64,000 nt of DNA from Flaveria trinervia (lineage: Eukaryota; Streptophyta; Magnoliopsida; Asterales; Asteraceae), in contig CM046451.1 in assembly GCA_025506515.1 (NCBI GenBank), positions 49,331,645-49,395,644 on the forward strand, given 5' to 3'. The notes under the pieces were generated by a model, which was not told where the DNA came from, made no database searches, and was given only the letters and a program-made list of their open reading frames with translations. The position numbers were made by a program, and so were the translations under genes. Shown piece after piece: positions 20,953-32,474 of the stretch (positions are counted from its first letter, which is position 1; the number at the start of each line of letters is the position of its first letter).

Positions 20953-23770
20953 AAACCAAAGTCTCATAAGGAAAAGAAAGTTAACTCTATAGATATGCCT
21001 CTCGAGCTTCTACACATGGATCTGTTTGATCCCGTCAGCACTAAAAGTATTGCTGGTGATTTGTACAGCTATGTAGTAATAGATGGTTACTCAAGATTCT
21101 CTTGGGTGATAATTCTGAAAGTGAAATCAGAAACTTTTGAATCATTCAAACATCTGGTAACTACATTGGAATCACTCTACAAGCTGAAAGTTAGGCAGAT
21201 TCGATCAGACAACAGCATAGAGTTCAAAAACTAGTGGATGGAGGAGTTTTGTAAAGAGAAAGGGATTGTACATCAATTTACGTTTGCCTACACACCACAT
21301 ATGAATGGAGTTGCTAAGTGAAAGAATCGGAGCTTGATAGAGACAGCAAGAACGATGCTAGCCGACTCGAAACTGCCTATCCAATTTTGGAATGAGGCAG
21401 TGGCAAATGCTTGTTACACGCTCATCGTGTCTTAGTGGTAAAACGTCATCGTAAAACATGTTATGAGTTGCTCCAGCAACGTAAACCTAACTTGGAGTAT
21501 CTCGAATCATTTCGTGCACCATGTACGTTGCTAAAGAAAACTCAGTCTGGGAAGTTTAGTGAGAAGGCTGGAGAAGGGATCTTTCTTGGATACAATATAC
21601 AGAACAAGAAAGTTTATAAAAACTCAACGAGTCAGGTAGAGGTGTGGTGCAACGTTGATGTTCAGAGATACACCACCCCCCTGCTGGAAAGGGACCTTCA
21701 TTCTTCTTCGATTATGATGGATTCTTTAAGTCCATTAACATACCAATCGTCCTTTCGGATGATGAGTTAACGACTAGAATGATGTATGATGTCCTAGACA
21801 CACAGCCACAGGACTCGACAACATTGGTTCCACTAGATGATACCTCTAATCCTTTTGGGGAGCACTTGATGTAAGCGACTCATCTTCTGATGATGAAGCA
21901 GTTGAGAGTGAAAATATGGAATAGGAAGAACAGGTTCCTAAAAATAAAAGTACACAAGCATCAAATCCTGACGCCTCTGACACTTCGGAACCTCATACTC
22001 CAACAACTACAGATCCTGAACCTGAGCTTAACAATCTGGATGATGAGGTGGCTGTTCCCACAACTCCCGGATCTCGACTAAATGTTTATCATCCCTTGGA
22101 AATCGTTATTAGGGATGTTAGATCGGGAGTACAGACAAGAAATCAACTATACACAGCTGATTATGCCTCGTAATGGAAAAGGGATACCTTCACAATGGAG
22201 CATATCGATGTTTTGTGTCTCAATTTGAGCCAAAATACATTAGTGAAGCGTTAAACGATGAGGCATGGGTTAATGTAATGCAAGAAGAACTCCTACATTT
22301 CAAGAAATTAGGAGTGTGGACCCTTGTGGACAAACCAAAAGGTACTAAGGTGATTGGCACTAAATGGGTACTGAAGTGCATGAAAGATAACCATGGGTTA
22401 ATAACCAAGAATAAGGCTCGACTTGTAATTCAAGGATTTTGACAAGTCGAAGGCATAGATTGCAATGAAGTTTTTGCACCAGTGGCAAGGATGGAAGCAA
22501 TACGTATATTTCTACCTTATGCATCCTACATGAAGATCAAAGTCTATCAACTAGATGTCAAGAGTGCATTCCTTCATGGCGAAATCCGTGACACAGTGTA
22601 TGTCTGTCAACCCGTAGGATTTGGTGATCCTTATCATCAGGACAGAGTTTACAAGCAGGATAAGGCTCTCTACAGGCTCCATCAAGCCCCTAGAGCATGG
22701 TATGAGAAACTCTCAACTCATCTGGTGAAACATGGTTTTTGCAGAGGAGTTATTGACTATACACTGTTCATCAAAGAAAAAGATGCTGACTTTCTGCTAC
22801 TACATATTTATGTTGGTGACATAATCTTCAGCTCCAAAAACAAAGAGTTATGTAAAGAATTTGAATCTGTAATGAAAGCAGAATTTGAGATGACTGCCAT
22901 GGGGGAGATGAAGTTCTTTCTCGGGTTACAGGTGGATCAGACACCAAAGAGAATATTCCTACATGAGACCAAGTATGTAGGCGATATCCTCAGTCGGTTC
23001 AATATTAAGAATGCTTCTGCAGCTAGAACTCCACTTGCTACAAACCATGACGTCGCACCCGACAAAAAATGGTGATCTGGTTGATGCCACTATGTACAGA
23101 GGAATGATCGGATCTCTCATGTACCTCACAGCCTCAAGACCTGATATCATGTACGTGACGTGTCTCTAACCCAGATATCAGGCGAAAGCAAAAATCAACC
23201 ATCTTTTAGGCATCAAAAGGAGTTTTCATTATCTGAAGGGTACTCCAACACTCGGGTTGTGGTATCCTCATGATGATGACTTTGAGCTTACAGCATATAG
23301 TGGCTCAGATATTGGCGGTTGCAAAATGAATTACAAGTCAACATCTGCAGGATGTCAGTTCTTTGTTAGACAGTTAGTCACCTGGAAATGTAAGAAGCAG
23401 CCCTCCGTTGCTCTGTCAATATGTGATGCTAAATATGTTGCTGCTTACAAATCATCTGGATTTAACCGCAAATGCGTGACTACGGTTTGCAATTTTCTAA
23501 CACTCCTATTTTTCTTGATAATTCTGCTACTATAGTCGTAACAAAACAATCCTGTCCAACATCCTAAAACTAAACACATCGTATTAATTATCACTGTATA
23601 CATGACTGTTTTGAAAAACACTTAATCCATATGGTTAAAATTAATACGGATTTTCAACACGCCGACCTTTAGACAAAAGCATTTGATAAATCGAGGTTTT
23701 TATATCTGTTATAGGTCAATGGCATGGAAAAGAAATGTGAAGTGATTCCAGAAGACGGAAGTTCATAGTC
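20953..23770 (+). pseudogene. pol: Copia B pol, second part (integrase, RT, RNase H), inactive
   Basis: It resumes with SHKEKK and the integrase core (LLHMDLFDP at about 21005; QIRSDNSIEFKN at 21197-21231; a stop inside the third catalytic region near 21320). The integrase C-terminus (NVDVQRYTTP, 21650) and an acidic linker follow. RT begins near 22230 (EALNDEAWVNVMQEEL; VYQLDVKSAFLHGEI). The catalytic YVDD is YVGD (GGT at 22815-22817). RNase H has GSD instead of DSD (AYSGSDIGGCKM, about 23293) and DAK instead of EAE (ICDAKYVAA), so both activities should be dead. A stretch homologous to the pol end reaches about 23770. Confidence 0.88.
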
Positions 23771-25185
23771 CGACTAGTATAGTTAATTTTCTTTTATTTT
23801 ATTTTATTTTACTAATTTTATAGTCTATTAAAAATCAAAAAACACAAAAATATTTGCGGTTTTAGATTTTAGGGGGGGGAGAATAGGTTAAATTAGTATT
23901 AAATTCGTGCAGTATTTAATTACTTACAATAAGGAAAAAAGAAAAAACAAGGGAGGATGACAACTTAGCTAAAAGAAATGAAATCAAATCTGTGATTCCG
24001 ATTCAACGTTTATGGAAAATGATATTACACAAGGAACAGATTGTTTGGGACTTAAAAGATTTTAAATGATTAAGATTGAAAGTTCAAAGTATAAGTGTGA
24101 GAAGTCTAAGCAAAATAAAAGGAAAAATGATAGTCAAACTAGTAAGCTACTGAGGTAACATAGAGAAAGTAGACCTAGAGGTTGCTAGTTCATTATATGA
24201 TGTGTTGGTAGATTTAACACAAGAGATGAGTAGACCTCATTGGTAGTTTAAAATTCAAACTAAGTTGTTCAACTTGCTGTGGGTTCCCATCTTATCCTTG
24301 GTTAACACAATTAACACAGTTCCAATAAGGGGTGAAAAGCAAAATAAACGCCACAAATGTGTGCGGGTGACCATAAAAATGAGCAAAGCACATGGATAAA
24401 TGCTAAATGCAATCAAGCTAATAACTTATGTTGTTGGTGTGTTATGTGTATAAAGAAAAATAAATGCTCTAACAAGAAGATAGGTTTTGTGCCTCTCTGT
24501 TGTGCGGTAGCATTGACCTGAGGATAAGCATAAGCTAAATATTCTAGAATTCATTGTTGTTTGCGCCTCTCTGTTGTGTGATGGCACTGACCTAAGGCTT
24601 GGCATCTCTTTGAAAACTCTTAGAATAGTCTCTTCTTGAAAATACCTATAGACTGCTCAAAATCTCCTAAGGAACGTTGATTACCATATAATCATGGGAT
24701 CCACAAATGTTCATTGAAATAATCAAACCTTAACTCATCACCAATGTGTGTCAAAAATCTGTGTATGGATTTAAGAGGACACGTATACTGACAATCATCA
24801 TGAGCTGTAGTTCTTGAAAGTCAAAATCAGTGTGTGCATCTTATAGCTCTAGTGTGATTTCCTAAAATTGCTATTGACTCTAGGTCAAAACAAGAATCTA
24901 GCATCAAAATGGTTTATTAAAATGTCCCAAATGATTCTGATATACCTGTATGACTCCATAATGAATCGTACCAGAAAGGATAAAATAGACTTGAAGCTGT
25001 GTTGTCGAGGAAGTAATATCGGTTAGAAGTACGCTAATAGGTTTAATTCCATCTCCAATCAAACATTCAAAAATATATCTTCTTTCATTTTTAAATTTCA
25101 AGTTGTTTTATTTAACTTTTAGTTATTTCTTAGGTAAAGTCAGACTATACATCTGGATTCGATCTGTGAGTCACTCACTAAAAGT

Positions 25186-25285
25186 GGTCACGTCTGAGGT
25201 GATCAATCGGGTTTTTGGAATTAAAAGGATCACGTCTGAGGTGATCAAACAATTTTTCAAATTAAAAAGGTCACGTCTGAGATGG
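25186..25285 (+). repeat. Three spaced copies of a 20-bp motif, about 42-bp period
   Basis: TCACGTCTGAG(G/A)TG recurs three times at about 42-bp spacing, separated by AT-rich linkers. The core CACGT is an ACGT-type element. Its function is unknown. Confidence 0.75.
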
Positions 25286-25329
25286 TCATCGGTCATAATG
25301 TCTTATCAATAGTTGCACGTGTATGTTTG

Positions 25330-26115
25330 AAAGTGTACGAGTATGGACCAGTCGCTCGATTGGATCACAAGTATGAACCAATCGCACGATTGAACCATAC
25401 GTATGAGCCACTCGCTTGACTGAACCCCAGTCGCACGAATGAAGCATGGGAATGGGCCCAGTCGCAGGAATGAAACATGCGAATGGGCCCAGTCACATGA
25501 CTGAATGTTAACTGGGTATAATAGCAAGGAGTCGGTCGCATATTCTCATCACCCCTTAGTCGCCAGAAAGTACCGAGACTTTGCCCAAATTTTGTTTAAT
25601 CGATTTAGCATCTTGATTGTGATTCTAACGTTTACTTTTGCATCTAGTGGTAATGTGAGACCGAAAGCATCTTCAATGTCCCATTTAATGAAGCCCTAAA
25701 TGACCAAAATCATTCAAAACAAGAACTTAGACAAACTCTTCGAAATAAACAACCTAAATGGACATAACTAGTGATATAAAAAAACATCAGGTGTTATTTT
25801 GAGTGGTTGCGAGTATGGTGAGCCAAAGCACAACTTTTAACATAAATTTTTGTCCATGAGTAGAATTTTAAAGTGTCGAACAAAAAGCTATAAGACTGAA
25901 CGTGCTGATGAACTTCAATCGCACGATTGAGCTAGGTGTATGACTCAATCGCACGAATGAACCAGGCGTATGTGTTCAGTCGCACGATTGACTCAACCGC
26001 ATGGCCTAACACACGACTAAGTTTAGTCGTAACCTCAATCGCATGACTGAACTCAATCGCATGCTCAATCGCACGACTGAACTCAGTCATATGGTTCAAT
26101 CGCACGATTGAACCA
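25330..26115 (+). repeat. Field of TCAGTCGCACGACTGA-type palindromes in copia B
   Basis: More than fifteen degenerate copies of CAGTCGCACGATTGA and its complement lie in two clusters (25345-25510 and 25915-26115). The motif is the same as in the LTRs and leaders of A and B. An analogous palindrome field lies between pol and aORF of C, with a different core sequence. Confidence 0.85.
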
Positions 26116-26196
26116 GACTGATCTCAAAATAGTTTAATTTCAACTATCTTCTGTTATGTACAAATCTAACGTGTAGGTATCTTGTGTTACAGAAAC

Positions 26197-29085
26197 ATGG
26201 CAGATAGGTGGAATATCAACACCAAGCACAACATCTGTGCTCACTTGGATGCGACCACTCGGAATGCTACCAAGTTTGCTAGGATTATTGCTTTTCTAAG
26301 AAGGTTGAGGATCTACAAAGCTATCTCTACTTCTTGCACACCCTATCGGTCTTTACAGTATGCCTTCTGGGAAGGTGCTTCAGTTGACAGATCTGCTGAG
26401 CCTTACTATCTATGGAGCTCCATTTTTGGCCAAGAGTACTACAACAGATCTAAGACGGGTTCTGGATCTAGGTGATGATGATGCCCACCCGACCAAGTTA
26501 CATCCTCTGACAGTAAGGGGCTGTTTACTACGGATGAAGTACATTAGGGACATCAACTCAGGTGTGCTCAACAGAAGCAACCTGTGTCCCCAGTTCAAGT
26601 ACCTGGCCCATGTCATTCTGAAGTGCATAACATCAATGGGGGAGGGGAGGATTTGATGATTTATCTAACCAAATCCAGTATCAATACGTTGCACTGGTGC
26701 TAAACCATCCTTTCAACTTCTCCAACATGATATTCTCTTACTTGATAGAGAATCTTGAGGCTAAGGGTAAGGAGAGTTTTTGCATGTACCCTCAGTTCTT
26801 ACAGCTTATCATTGAATAGAAGCTTTCGTCTTTGCCAAAGGAGAAAGAAGATGTCGTGGTACTCGAGGTGATGGATGATACCACCTTGGGTACGTTGAAA
26901 GTATACAGGGGGAAGCAGGTAAAGCCCCCTGTCAAGAGACTGTTCGATACAACTACCATCACCACTCCACCCACTACCACAGCTATCACCATAATCAAAC
27001 CTCCTATCTCCGCCCCCATAGCTACAACTACCACCACCACTCCACCCACTACTACACCTCCTACCACCACTACCACCACCACTCCCACCACTATTACTAT
27101 CCCTCATCCCACCACCATTACCACAGCCACTCCACCACAGCTCACACACATTCCACCTCGCATATTCACCACATCCACTACTACCATGGCCTCTCATCAG
27201 GCAGGTATGTTCATTCACACTCCATTCACTGCTGGACCCTCCCTACCCCACATTGAGTTAGAGGAACAAGTAGCCAACCTCAACCGTATTGTTCTAAAGC
27301 TGTTGGCTACTGATGAGCAAAGAATTGCACAACTCAACCAACTGATGGAGCTTAATGCTACTCAGGCTGAGCAGATTACACAGCTTCGGAAGTAGAATGC
27401 CCATTCAGTTCAGAGGATTGAAGAACTGGAGACAAAGAACAAGAAGATACTGCTCAGGCTTAAAAGATCCAAAAATGAGCCTTTGAAGATAAAGGATGGC
27501 GATAGTGATCATGGTGATGATAATGATGAGAATAATGAAGAGGATGAAGATGACTCTGAGCAGGAGGTTGGAGAGGGTGGACTGAGTGGAAAAGAGCGAG
27601 AAGATGATGGCGATCAGGAAGGTGATGTTGTTGCATCAGCCTCTCCTCAAGCTCAAGAGAGGCGTACCAAACATAGCCAAGATTGAGGAGCCTCTTCTTC
27701 AGCTACACTAGCAGAAGAATCAAAGGAGCAAGAAAAAGTAATTATTAGATGTTTATGTATTTAAAACTTTTGTACTTGAATGATATGTCACACAAATGTA
27801 ATTATGTTCAATTATGTTTATTTATGCTTAAATGTTTTATCTAATGAATGTTGTGTGATATGCTTAATGTCTAATCAAGCAGATAAAACTCTACAGCAGG
27901 ACGAATACGATGTTGCTCCCCTTCACCAAATCAAGTTTCAATTCACCATGATTCTTGATTTGCAAGAGATCGTCAAAAGGTTAGTGAGCTACACTCCCGA
28001 AGAAGGAGAATTATAGATGATCTGACCGACGAACAACTTGTTAAGATGTTTAGACTAAATCCTGATGAGCTTTTCAAAGATGCTCCAGAGGTATATGTAT
28101 AAGTGATGATGAGATGAAAGATGTTGATGAATAGAGATAGAGGATGTCACTTCTAAACACTATCTAGAGTACACTAACCACGAGGGAAATGTGATACCCA
28201 ACTTGGGTGATACTTTCGGCAGTGCTACATTTGAGAAGCTGGATGAAATGGAGAAAGAAAATGAAAAGGATGAAAGCCAAGCCCAACCTTAGATGCTAAT
28301 GTTGATATTAAGAAGGCTGAATGAGCAGCTTGTTTTGCAGTAATAAGAGCGCAACGCACGACTCCAAAGCAAAATGCCTACACCAAACTCTACAAAGTCA
28401 AGAAGCATTAGAAGGTGTCGGGAAAAATCATTGTGTGGGCCTATTTTGAGGAATTAAATGTTTATGCAGTAAAAATAGAGAAGGGGATCGAGTACTTCAG
28501 ATATCCTCATGATCTGAAGACTCTTCCTTGTTTTGAGCTCAACTGATTGACGTGCTTAGATATGCTGTATGCAAATCCAAGGAAGATGTCAGGTTGGTTT
28601 GAAGCTGCGTTGAAAAAGAATACCACACCAGGTGGGTAAACTTCAAACCTCAACAACCGATGAAGTACATCTGTATATCTGAAGTTGACCCGATATCTGG
28701 AAGCCGAAAGTAGTACTGGAGTGGAGTCTTTCCCGCACGATGTCAAAGACTCCTTTACAGGAAATGTCTCAGGACTTCACTCCATATTTCAAATGGTGGT
28801 ATTATGACTGCAGTACAGGAGAAGCGGTCATAGTTCTGAATAAGAGGGCAGAATGGAAACTATCAAGGTATTTTACCCAATGTGGCTTACCAACATGTTA
28901 GTTGAAGATGTCTACACTTTATACAAGTGGCCACAGTTCTATGACACACAAGATATTATACAAGCCCTGCAATTCCAAAATGTGATAAGGCTCTAGTTTG
29001 AAATACATGCAGGAGTTACACGAGAGGAGAAGTACAAGAAGTTTGAACAACATATGAAGGATGTTAGACAATAGAGTAAACTAGG
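26197..29085 (+). pseudogene. Copia B additional ORF (aORF), broken
   Basis: The start at 26197 (MADRWNINTKHN) follows an acceptor-like TTGTGTTACAG by four bases. The N-terminal domain continues in shifted frames (LTDLLSLTIYGAPFLAKS; LDLGDDDAHPTKLHPLTV; CPQFKYLAHVIL; HPFNFSNMIF; MYPQFLQLI), the same pattern as in E. A Thr/Pro-rich low-complexity stretch (26960-27180), a coiled coil (27250-27480) and a strongly acidic Asp/Glu run (27500-27650) follow. The C-terminal part from about 27880 to 29085 is recognisable only in fragments. Function is unknown. Confidence 0.65.
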
Positions 29086-29087
29086 TC

Positions 29088-29099
29088 CAAGGGGGAGTT
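29088..29099 (+). other. Polypurine tract of copia B
   Basis: CAAGGGGGAGTT directly precedes the TG of the 3' LTR at 29100, the same form as the tracts of C and E. Confidence 0.85.
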
Positions 29100-29207
29100 T
29101 GTTGATACATATCTACCTAGTTTATGTGCTTAATGTAAAAGTCTGTCATGTCTAACACATATGTAATGAATGGGTTAAATGAAATATAATATGTGGTTGA
29201 TATTGAT
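29100..29207 (+). repeat. 3' LTR of copia B, first 108 bp
   Basis: It begins TGTTGATACATATC. Its reverse complement aligns along its length with 4140-4253, the outer end of A's LTR (shared blocks TTTACATTAAG, AAACTAGG, TATTTCATT). It stops abruptly at 29207 where the TGTAAGGCCCC sequence of G begins. The remainder is not seen in the window. Confidence 0.82.
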
Positions 29208-29803
29208 TGTAAGGCCCCGTTCACAGGATGCTTACAGCTCGTCGATCTTTGCACATAAAACATACAATACATTTAATTTTCATAAAACTTGTAGTGGAAT
29301 TATCAAACAGACATCTATTAGATTGTAAAAGCTTTTGCAAAACAATACATCGTTATCAAGTTACAAAATACATGTTGCATCACATTACAAAAGCATTATA
29401 ATTATCGATGCCATCCCAAAGAGCTGAGTAGTCGCCTTGTGCCATCCTCAGCAACCATTACCTACCAACTGAAACACATAAAAGTCAGCATTGCTGAGTG
29501 AGTTCTACTTTTATAATAAAACATACTTTTCTTTCATTAAAGTGTTCTTTACTTTCATGCGATCATACATCATACATACAAATAGATAATATCATTATTA
29601 TCTTCATTAGCCGTTCATACTTTCATTCTTTCATTCGTACGTTCATTACTTTCGATGACATGTACATTACCCCGAATATTGTGCACGAAGTGGGTAACCG
29701 GTCTGAGGTCTTTCATAGACCTCGAACATGCACAGAGCTGACTCCAGTACCTAGGGCAAGTACATTCACCACTTATCTTTTCTCCTTCATTCCGGATCAA
29801 TGT
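29208..29803 (-). mobile_element. Gypsy-type LTR segment G, left part
   Basis: It starts TGTAAGGCCCCG at 29208, a form resembling the reversed end of plant gypsy LTRs (GGGGCCTTACA), and contains GCTGAGTGAGTTCTAC, similar to GTTGGTGAGTTTCCAA in F. No ORF is present. A unit with ACGAAGTGGGTAACCGG and GAGGTCTTTCATAGACC at 29660-29760 recurs at 60303-60403 beyond element F. Orientation and element type are inferred by analogy with F. Confidence 0.5.
29799..29803 (+). repeat. Target site duplication (left) of gypsy F
   Basis: AATGT precedes the TGTCACACC start of F. The right counterpart at 60289-60293 is AATGC, differing in one base. Confidence 0.7.
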
Positions 29804-31086
29804 TGTCACACCCCAACCTTGACCGTGGAATCATCAAGATGTGAGGGTTAAGATTGTTCATAGCCACATAACGCTATATTTAAATGTAAATATTCAAATT
29901 ATAAGTTTCAAAGGAATTACAAGCATAAAGTCTCAATCATGAACAAAACCAAACATTACATAACAAAACATAGACTTTTTATTTCATTAACTAGGTCCAC
30001 ATACTAGATTATTGCAAACTTCAAAAGATCACTTTAAACTTGAGGATTACCTAAAACATGATAAAAATAAAAGGTCAACTAAAAATAGTTGGTGAGTTTC
30101 CAATGTTTTCATACATAATAATGACAAGGTTACAAGTAGCAATTCATGTCATAGGTTATAAGTTAGTAAGGTTATAGAACACATATCGTTACAACCAAAC
30201 CTCAACTTGATTACAAGTATATAAGATTAGCTAAGTGTATTTGGTTCGCATGATGAACAAGCATACGTCATCAGAGCTAGCAATACCTTGGCTACAGCAT
30301 GAAATAGGCTTATCGGGCCCAAAGATCTAAGACGTCGCCAGGCTAGCAATAGTTATGATTGTAAACAACTATGTATCTCATATAATCACTTACAACACAC
30401 AAATAACCATGATAAATATAAAGATGAATTGCAAGTGCATTACAAGTCTCAAATGTTTATAAGTGTATGATGTATAAGTATCATGTTTCACCCCAAAATA
30501 GTGTGAAAAAGTAAAAAAAAGGGCAAGGAAACTCGCTTGGTCAAATAAGTATAAGGATGATGTTTAAAAGAATAATAATAGGTGTTGTTTCAACGTGAAT
30601 CGTCACAAGGTAGCTAATTATGCGTATGTTTACAAGATTTAGGTTAATAATAAGATTAACGATTTAATGTGAACTAGGGTAATAAAATTTGGTGGTTTTA
30701 TAAATAAAATTAGTGAACTCTTATAAAAGTACCATTTATGAAGTTTTAAAGGAACTAAATCCTTATAAATAACTTGTGAATTAAATTATAAACTATATTT
30801 AAATTCTATAATTATCATGATTAATTCCTATTCAAAGATAACATAGGGTCCAATAATAATTAAATAATTTAAACTATTTATATAAATCAACTTTTATAAA
30901 AATATTTAGTTATAACATTTGTAAATAATTTCTATAATAAAATGTTAAAATGTTATACAAGAATTAATTTACAGAAAACATTTAGATGATTATAAAAATA
31001 TTTGAAGTTTGTAAAAAAAACGTTTTAAATTTATTGAAATTTTTTATAATTAAAATAAGGACGAAAAAGCCTAAAAAATTTACATG

Positions 31087-31162
31087 AGGGTGCCCGGGTT
31101 CGAACCAGGGACCTCATGATGAAGGTGCAAGAGTCTTAACCAGTGAACCAGGGCCGTGGCCT
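31087..31162 (-). other. tRNA-like (SINE-head-like) segment in gypsy F 3' LTR
   Basis: On the minus strand there is an A-box-like TGGTTCACTGG and a perfect B box GGTTCGAACCC about 33 nt apart, in a 76-nt segment. A T-arm can be drawn (CCTGG, loop TTCGAAC, CCGGG, with one wobble pair). The acceptor ends do not pair, so it is not a working tRNA gene. It occurs in both LTRs (also 59191-59266), so it was part of the LTR before this insertion. Confidence 0.45.
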
Positions 31163-31347
31163 TTGTATCACTTGGTTTTAAAACATTAAAAACCCATATA
31201 AACAGAATCCCCAAATCCCTAGAACCCTAGTTTGAATTTGAATCAATTGAGCATTAAATCGATGTTGTTAATGGTAAAGATCATGGGGCTTTTGTTCCCC
31301 ATGTAAAATCGAGCATGTACATTTATTTAATTACCCGATTCGATGAT

Positions 31348-31352
31348 GTATT
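31348..31352 (+). repeat. Target site duplication (left) of copia D
   Basis: GTATT precedes the TG of D's 5' LTR; identical GTATT at 51615-51619. The uninterrupted F 5' LTR has a single GTATT at this place (near 59454). Confidence 0.95.
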
Positions 31353-32265
31353 TGCAGGATTCTATGCCCAAGACACGTAGAATATTGATGCGGTTAGTAG
31401 GTTATGATCCAAGTTGGGTTATACCCAATAACAAGCTTTGCACCACAAACAATTATTAATTGACGATATGATCATGCAATTAAATAACAACCAAATTCAG
31501 AAAATAGGTTTTATAATAAGTTGCATATGAGATGGAACAAGTTATTAGGTTATTTTGTTCAAGAATATTATTTGTAATGTTATTTAAGTAGGTTAGATAA
31601 CATCAAATAATAAAAGGGTGTATAACTTATACAATTAAATGGTTAATTGTATAACTTATTTAGTGACTATGTTTAATATAATGTGTGTAATTTTGTTTAA
31701 GAGGGAAAACTTCCTTTTAAACAAAAAATTCGGCCGCCCCTTGGATAGGGATTGGCTCTTTCTCCTTTCTTGAAACACACACATTAAACATAGACATACA
31801 CTCAACCTTGCACCTCTCTCAATACATGCAAAATCAAAAACAAGAACTCTTCTCTCTCTCTGAATAGCTCTTGGCACAGCAATAGCAAAGAAAGGGTTTT
31901 TGAGTTTTGTGTGTTTCTTCCTAACAAGAAAGTGTTTGTGCAAACAAGCTTGGGGTATACAAGCTTCAGAGGACCTCTCTTGTGCCTTGGTCATTCGTTT
32001 GATCCATATCTTCCTCCATTTTTCGTATTTGACTCGTGGAAGGTAGTCTAGGCAGCCTCAACATGGCTGTCCATTTTGTTTGCTTTATGTAACATAGCTA
32101 GCTTCTATCACATATAAAGATACTATTTTCATGGGTTTGTTTATAATTTGTTAAAACAAGATGAAAATTGAAATTTCAGTTTATTACTAAGTTATTATGC
32201 ATTTTCCGCTGCATTTTTCAAAAGTTTAATAGGTAAACTTGGATTTCATCTCCAACAAACTAACA
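31353..32265 (+). repeat. 5' LTR of copia D
   Basis: It starts TGCAGGATTCTATG and ends AACTAACA, 913 bp. It aligns with 50681-51614 throughout, with scattered substitutions and indels. A CT-rich region (TTCTCTCTCTCT, near 31850) is conserved in both copies. The following sequence TTGCATCTAGTTC is only a very degenerate match to the tRNA-iMet PBS. Confidence 0.92.
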
Positions 32266-32469
32266 TTGCATCTAGTTCGATTATGTGTAGCTAGCTTGGT
32301 TTTGTCTGTTATTCCGGAACAAATTTTTTTGGACCTTGAACCCCTTTGAGAGGCTTCTATGTTCATGTTTTATGAATCCCCTACTTTCAAAGTTATATCA
32401 CACATGCTTGTGATTAAACTTTGAAAGACATGTAGTTTATATTTGTGGTTTGTTTGGGCATGATATAAC
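32266..32469 (+). other. Copia D leader, part before insertion E
   Basis: This is non-coding sequence between D's 5' LTR and the target duplication of E. No intact PBS is visible at its start. It continues at 44720. Confidence 0.75.
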
Positions 32470-32474
32470 CTGAC
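32470..32474 (+). repeat. Target site duplication (left) of copia E
   Basis: CTGAC precedes the TGCAGG terminus of E; the identical CTGAC is at 44715-44719. Confidence 0.95.

Larger units (their letters stand above)
23771..26196 (+). other. Long spacer of copia B between pol and aORF
   Basis: There is no coding region that I can support. It contains an internal polypurine-like run at 23867-23887, a pair of about 42-bp repeats (24490-24530 and 24562-24605, CCTCTCTGTTGTG core), three spaced copies of GGTCACGTCTGAGGTGATCA (25186-25285), and a dense field of the family palindrome from 25330 to 26115. The last feature links this spacer to B. Confidence 0.65.
4254..29207 (+). mobile_element. Copia element B (Sirevirus-like), interrupted by element C
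   Basis: This is a plus-strand Ty1/copia element of the same family as A. Its parts are a truncated 5' LTR (4254-4737), PBS, leader with a 31-bp tandem array, gag, protease and pre-integrase domain (to 8638), the inserted element C (8639-20947), the rest of pol (20953 to about 23770), a long spacer, an aORF (26197 to about 29085), a polypurine tract and the first 108 bp of the 3' LTR (29100-29207). The duplicated GAAAC flanking C confirms that the two pol halves were once joined. Its coding parts are heavily mutated. The missing start of its 5' LTR is expected beyond element A to the left. Confidence 0.85.
29804..31352 (-). repeat. 3' LTR of gypsy F, outer part
   Basis: It begins TGTCACACCCCAACC on the plus strand (which is the LTR end in element orientation). 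It aligns throughout with 57895-59455 of the 5' LTR with substitutions and small indels. It includes a 76-nt tRNA-like segment (31087-31162). It is interrupted at GTATT (31348-31352) by element D. Confidence 0.92.

Noticed and set aside
26792..27218. Minus-strand open frames rich in Gly/Val and Gly/Ser in this stretch
   Set aside because: They are the antisense of the Thr/Pro-rich low-complexity part of B's aORF and have no homology signal.
29208..29803. G as a clean solo LTR inserted in B
   Set aside because: The left junction fits, but I cannot find a matching right end with CA and TTGAT before element H, so a solo LTR is not supported.
31087..31162. A functional tRNA gene on the minus strand
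   Set aside because: A and B box matches exist, but the acceptor ends do not pair, and it occurs in both LTRs of F. I keep it only as a tRNA-like segment.
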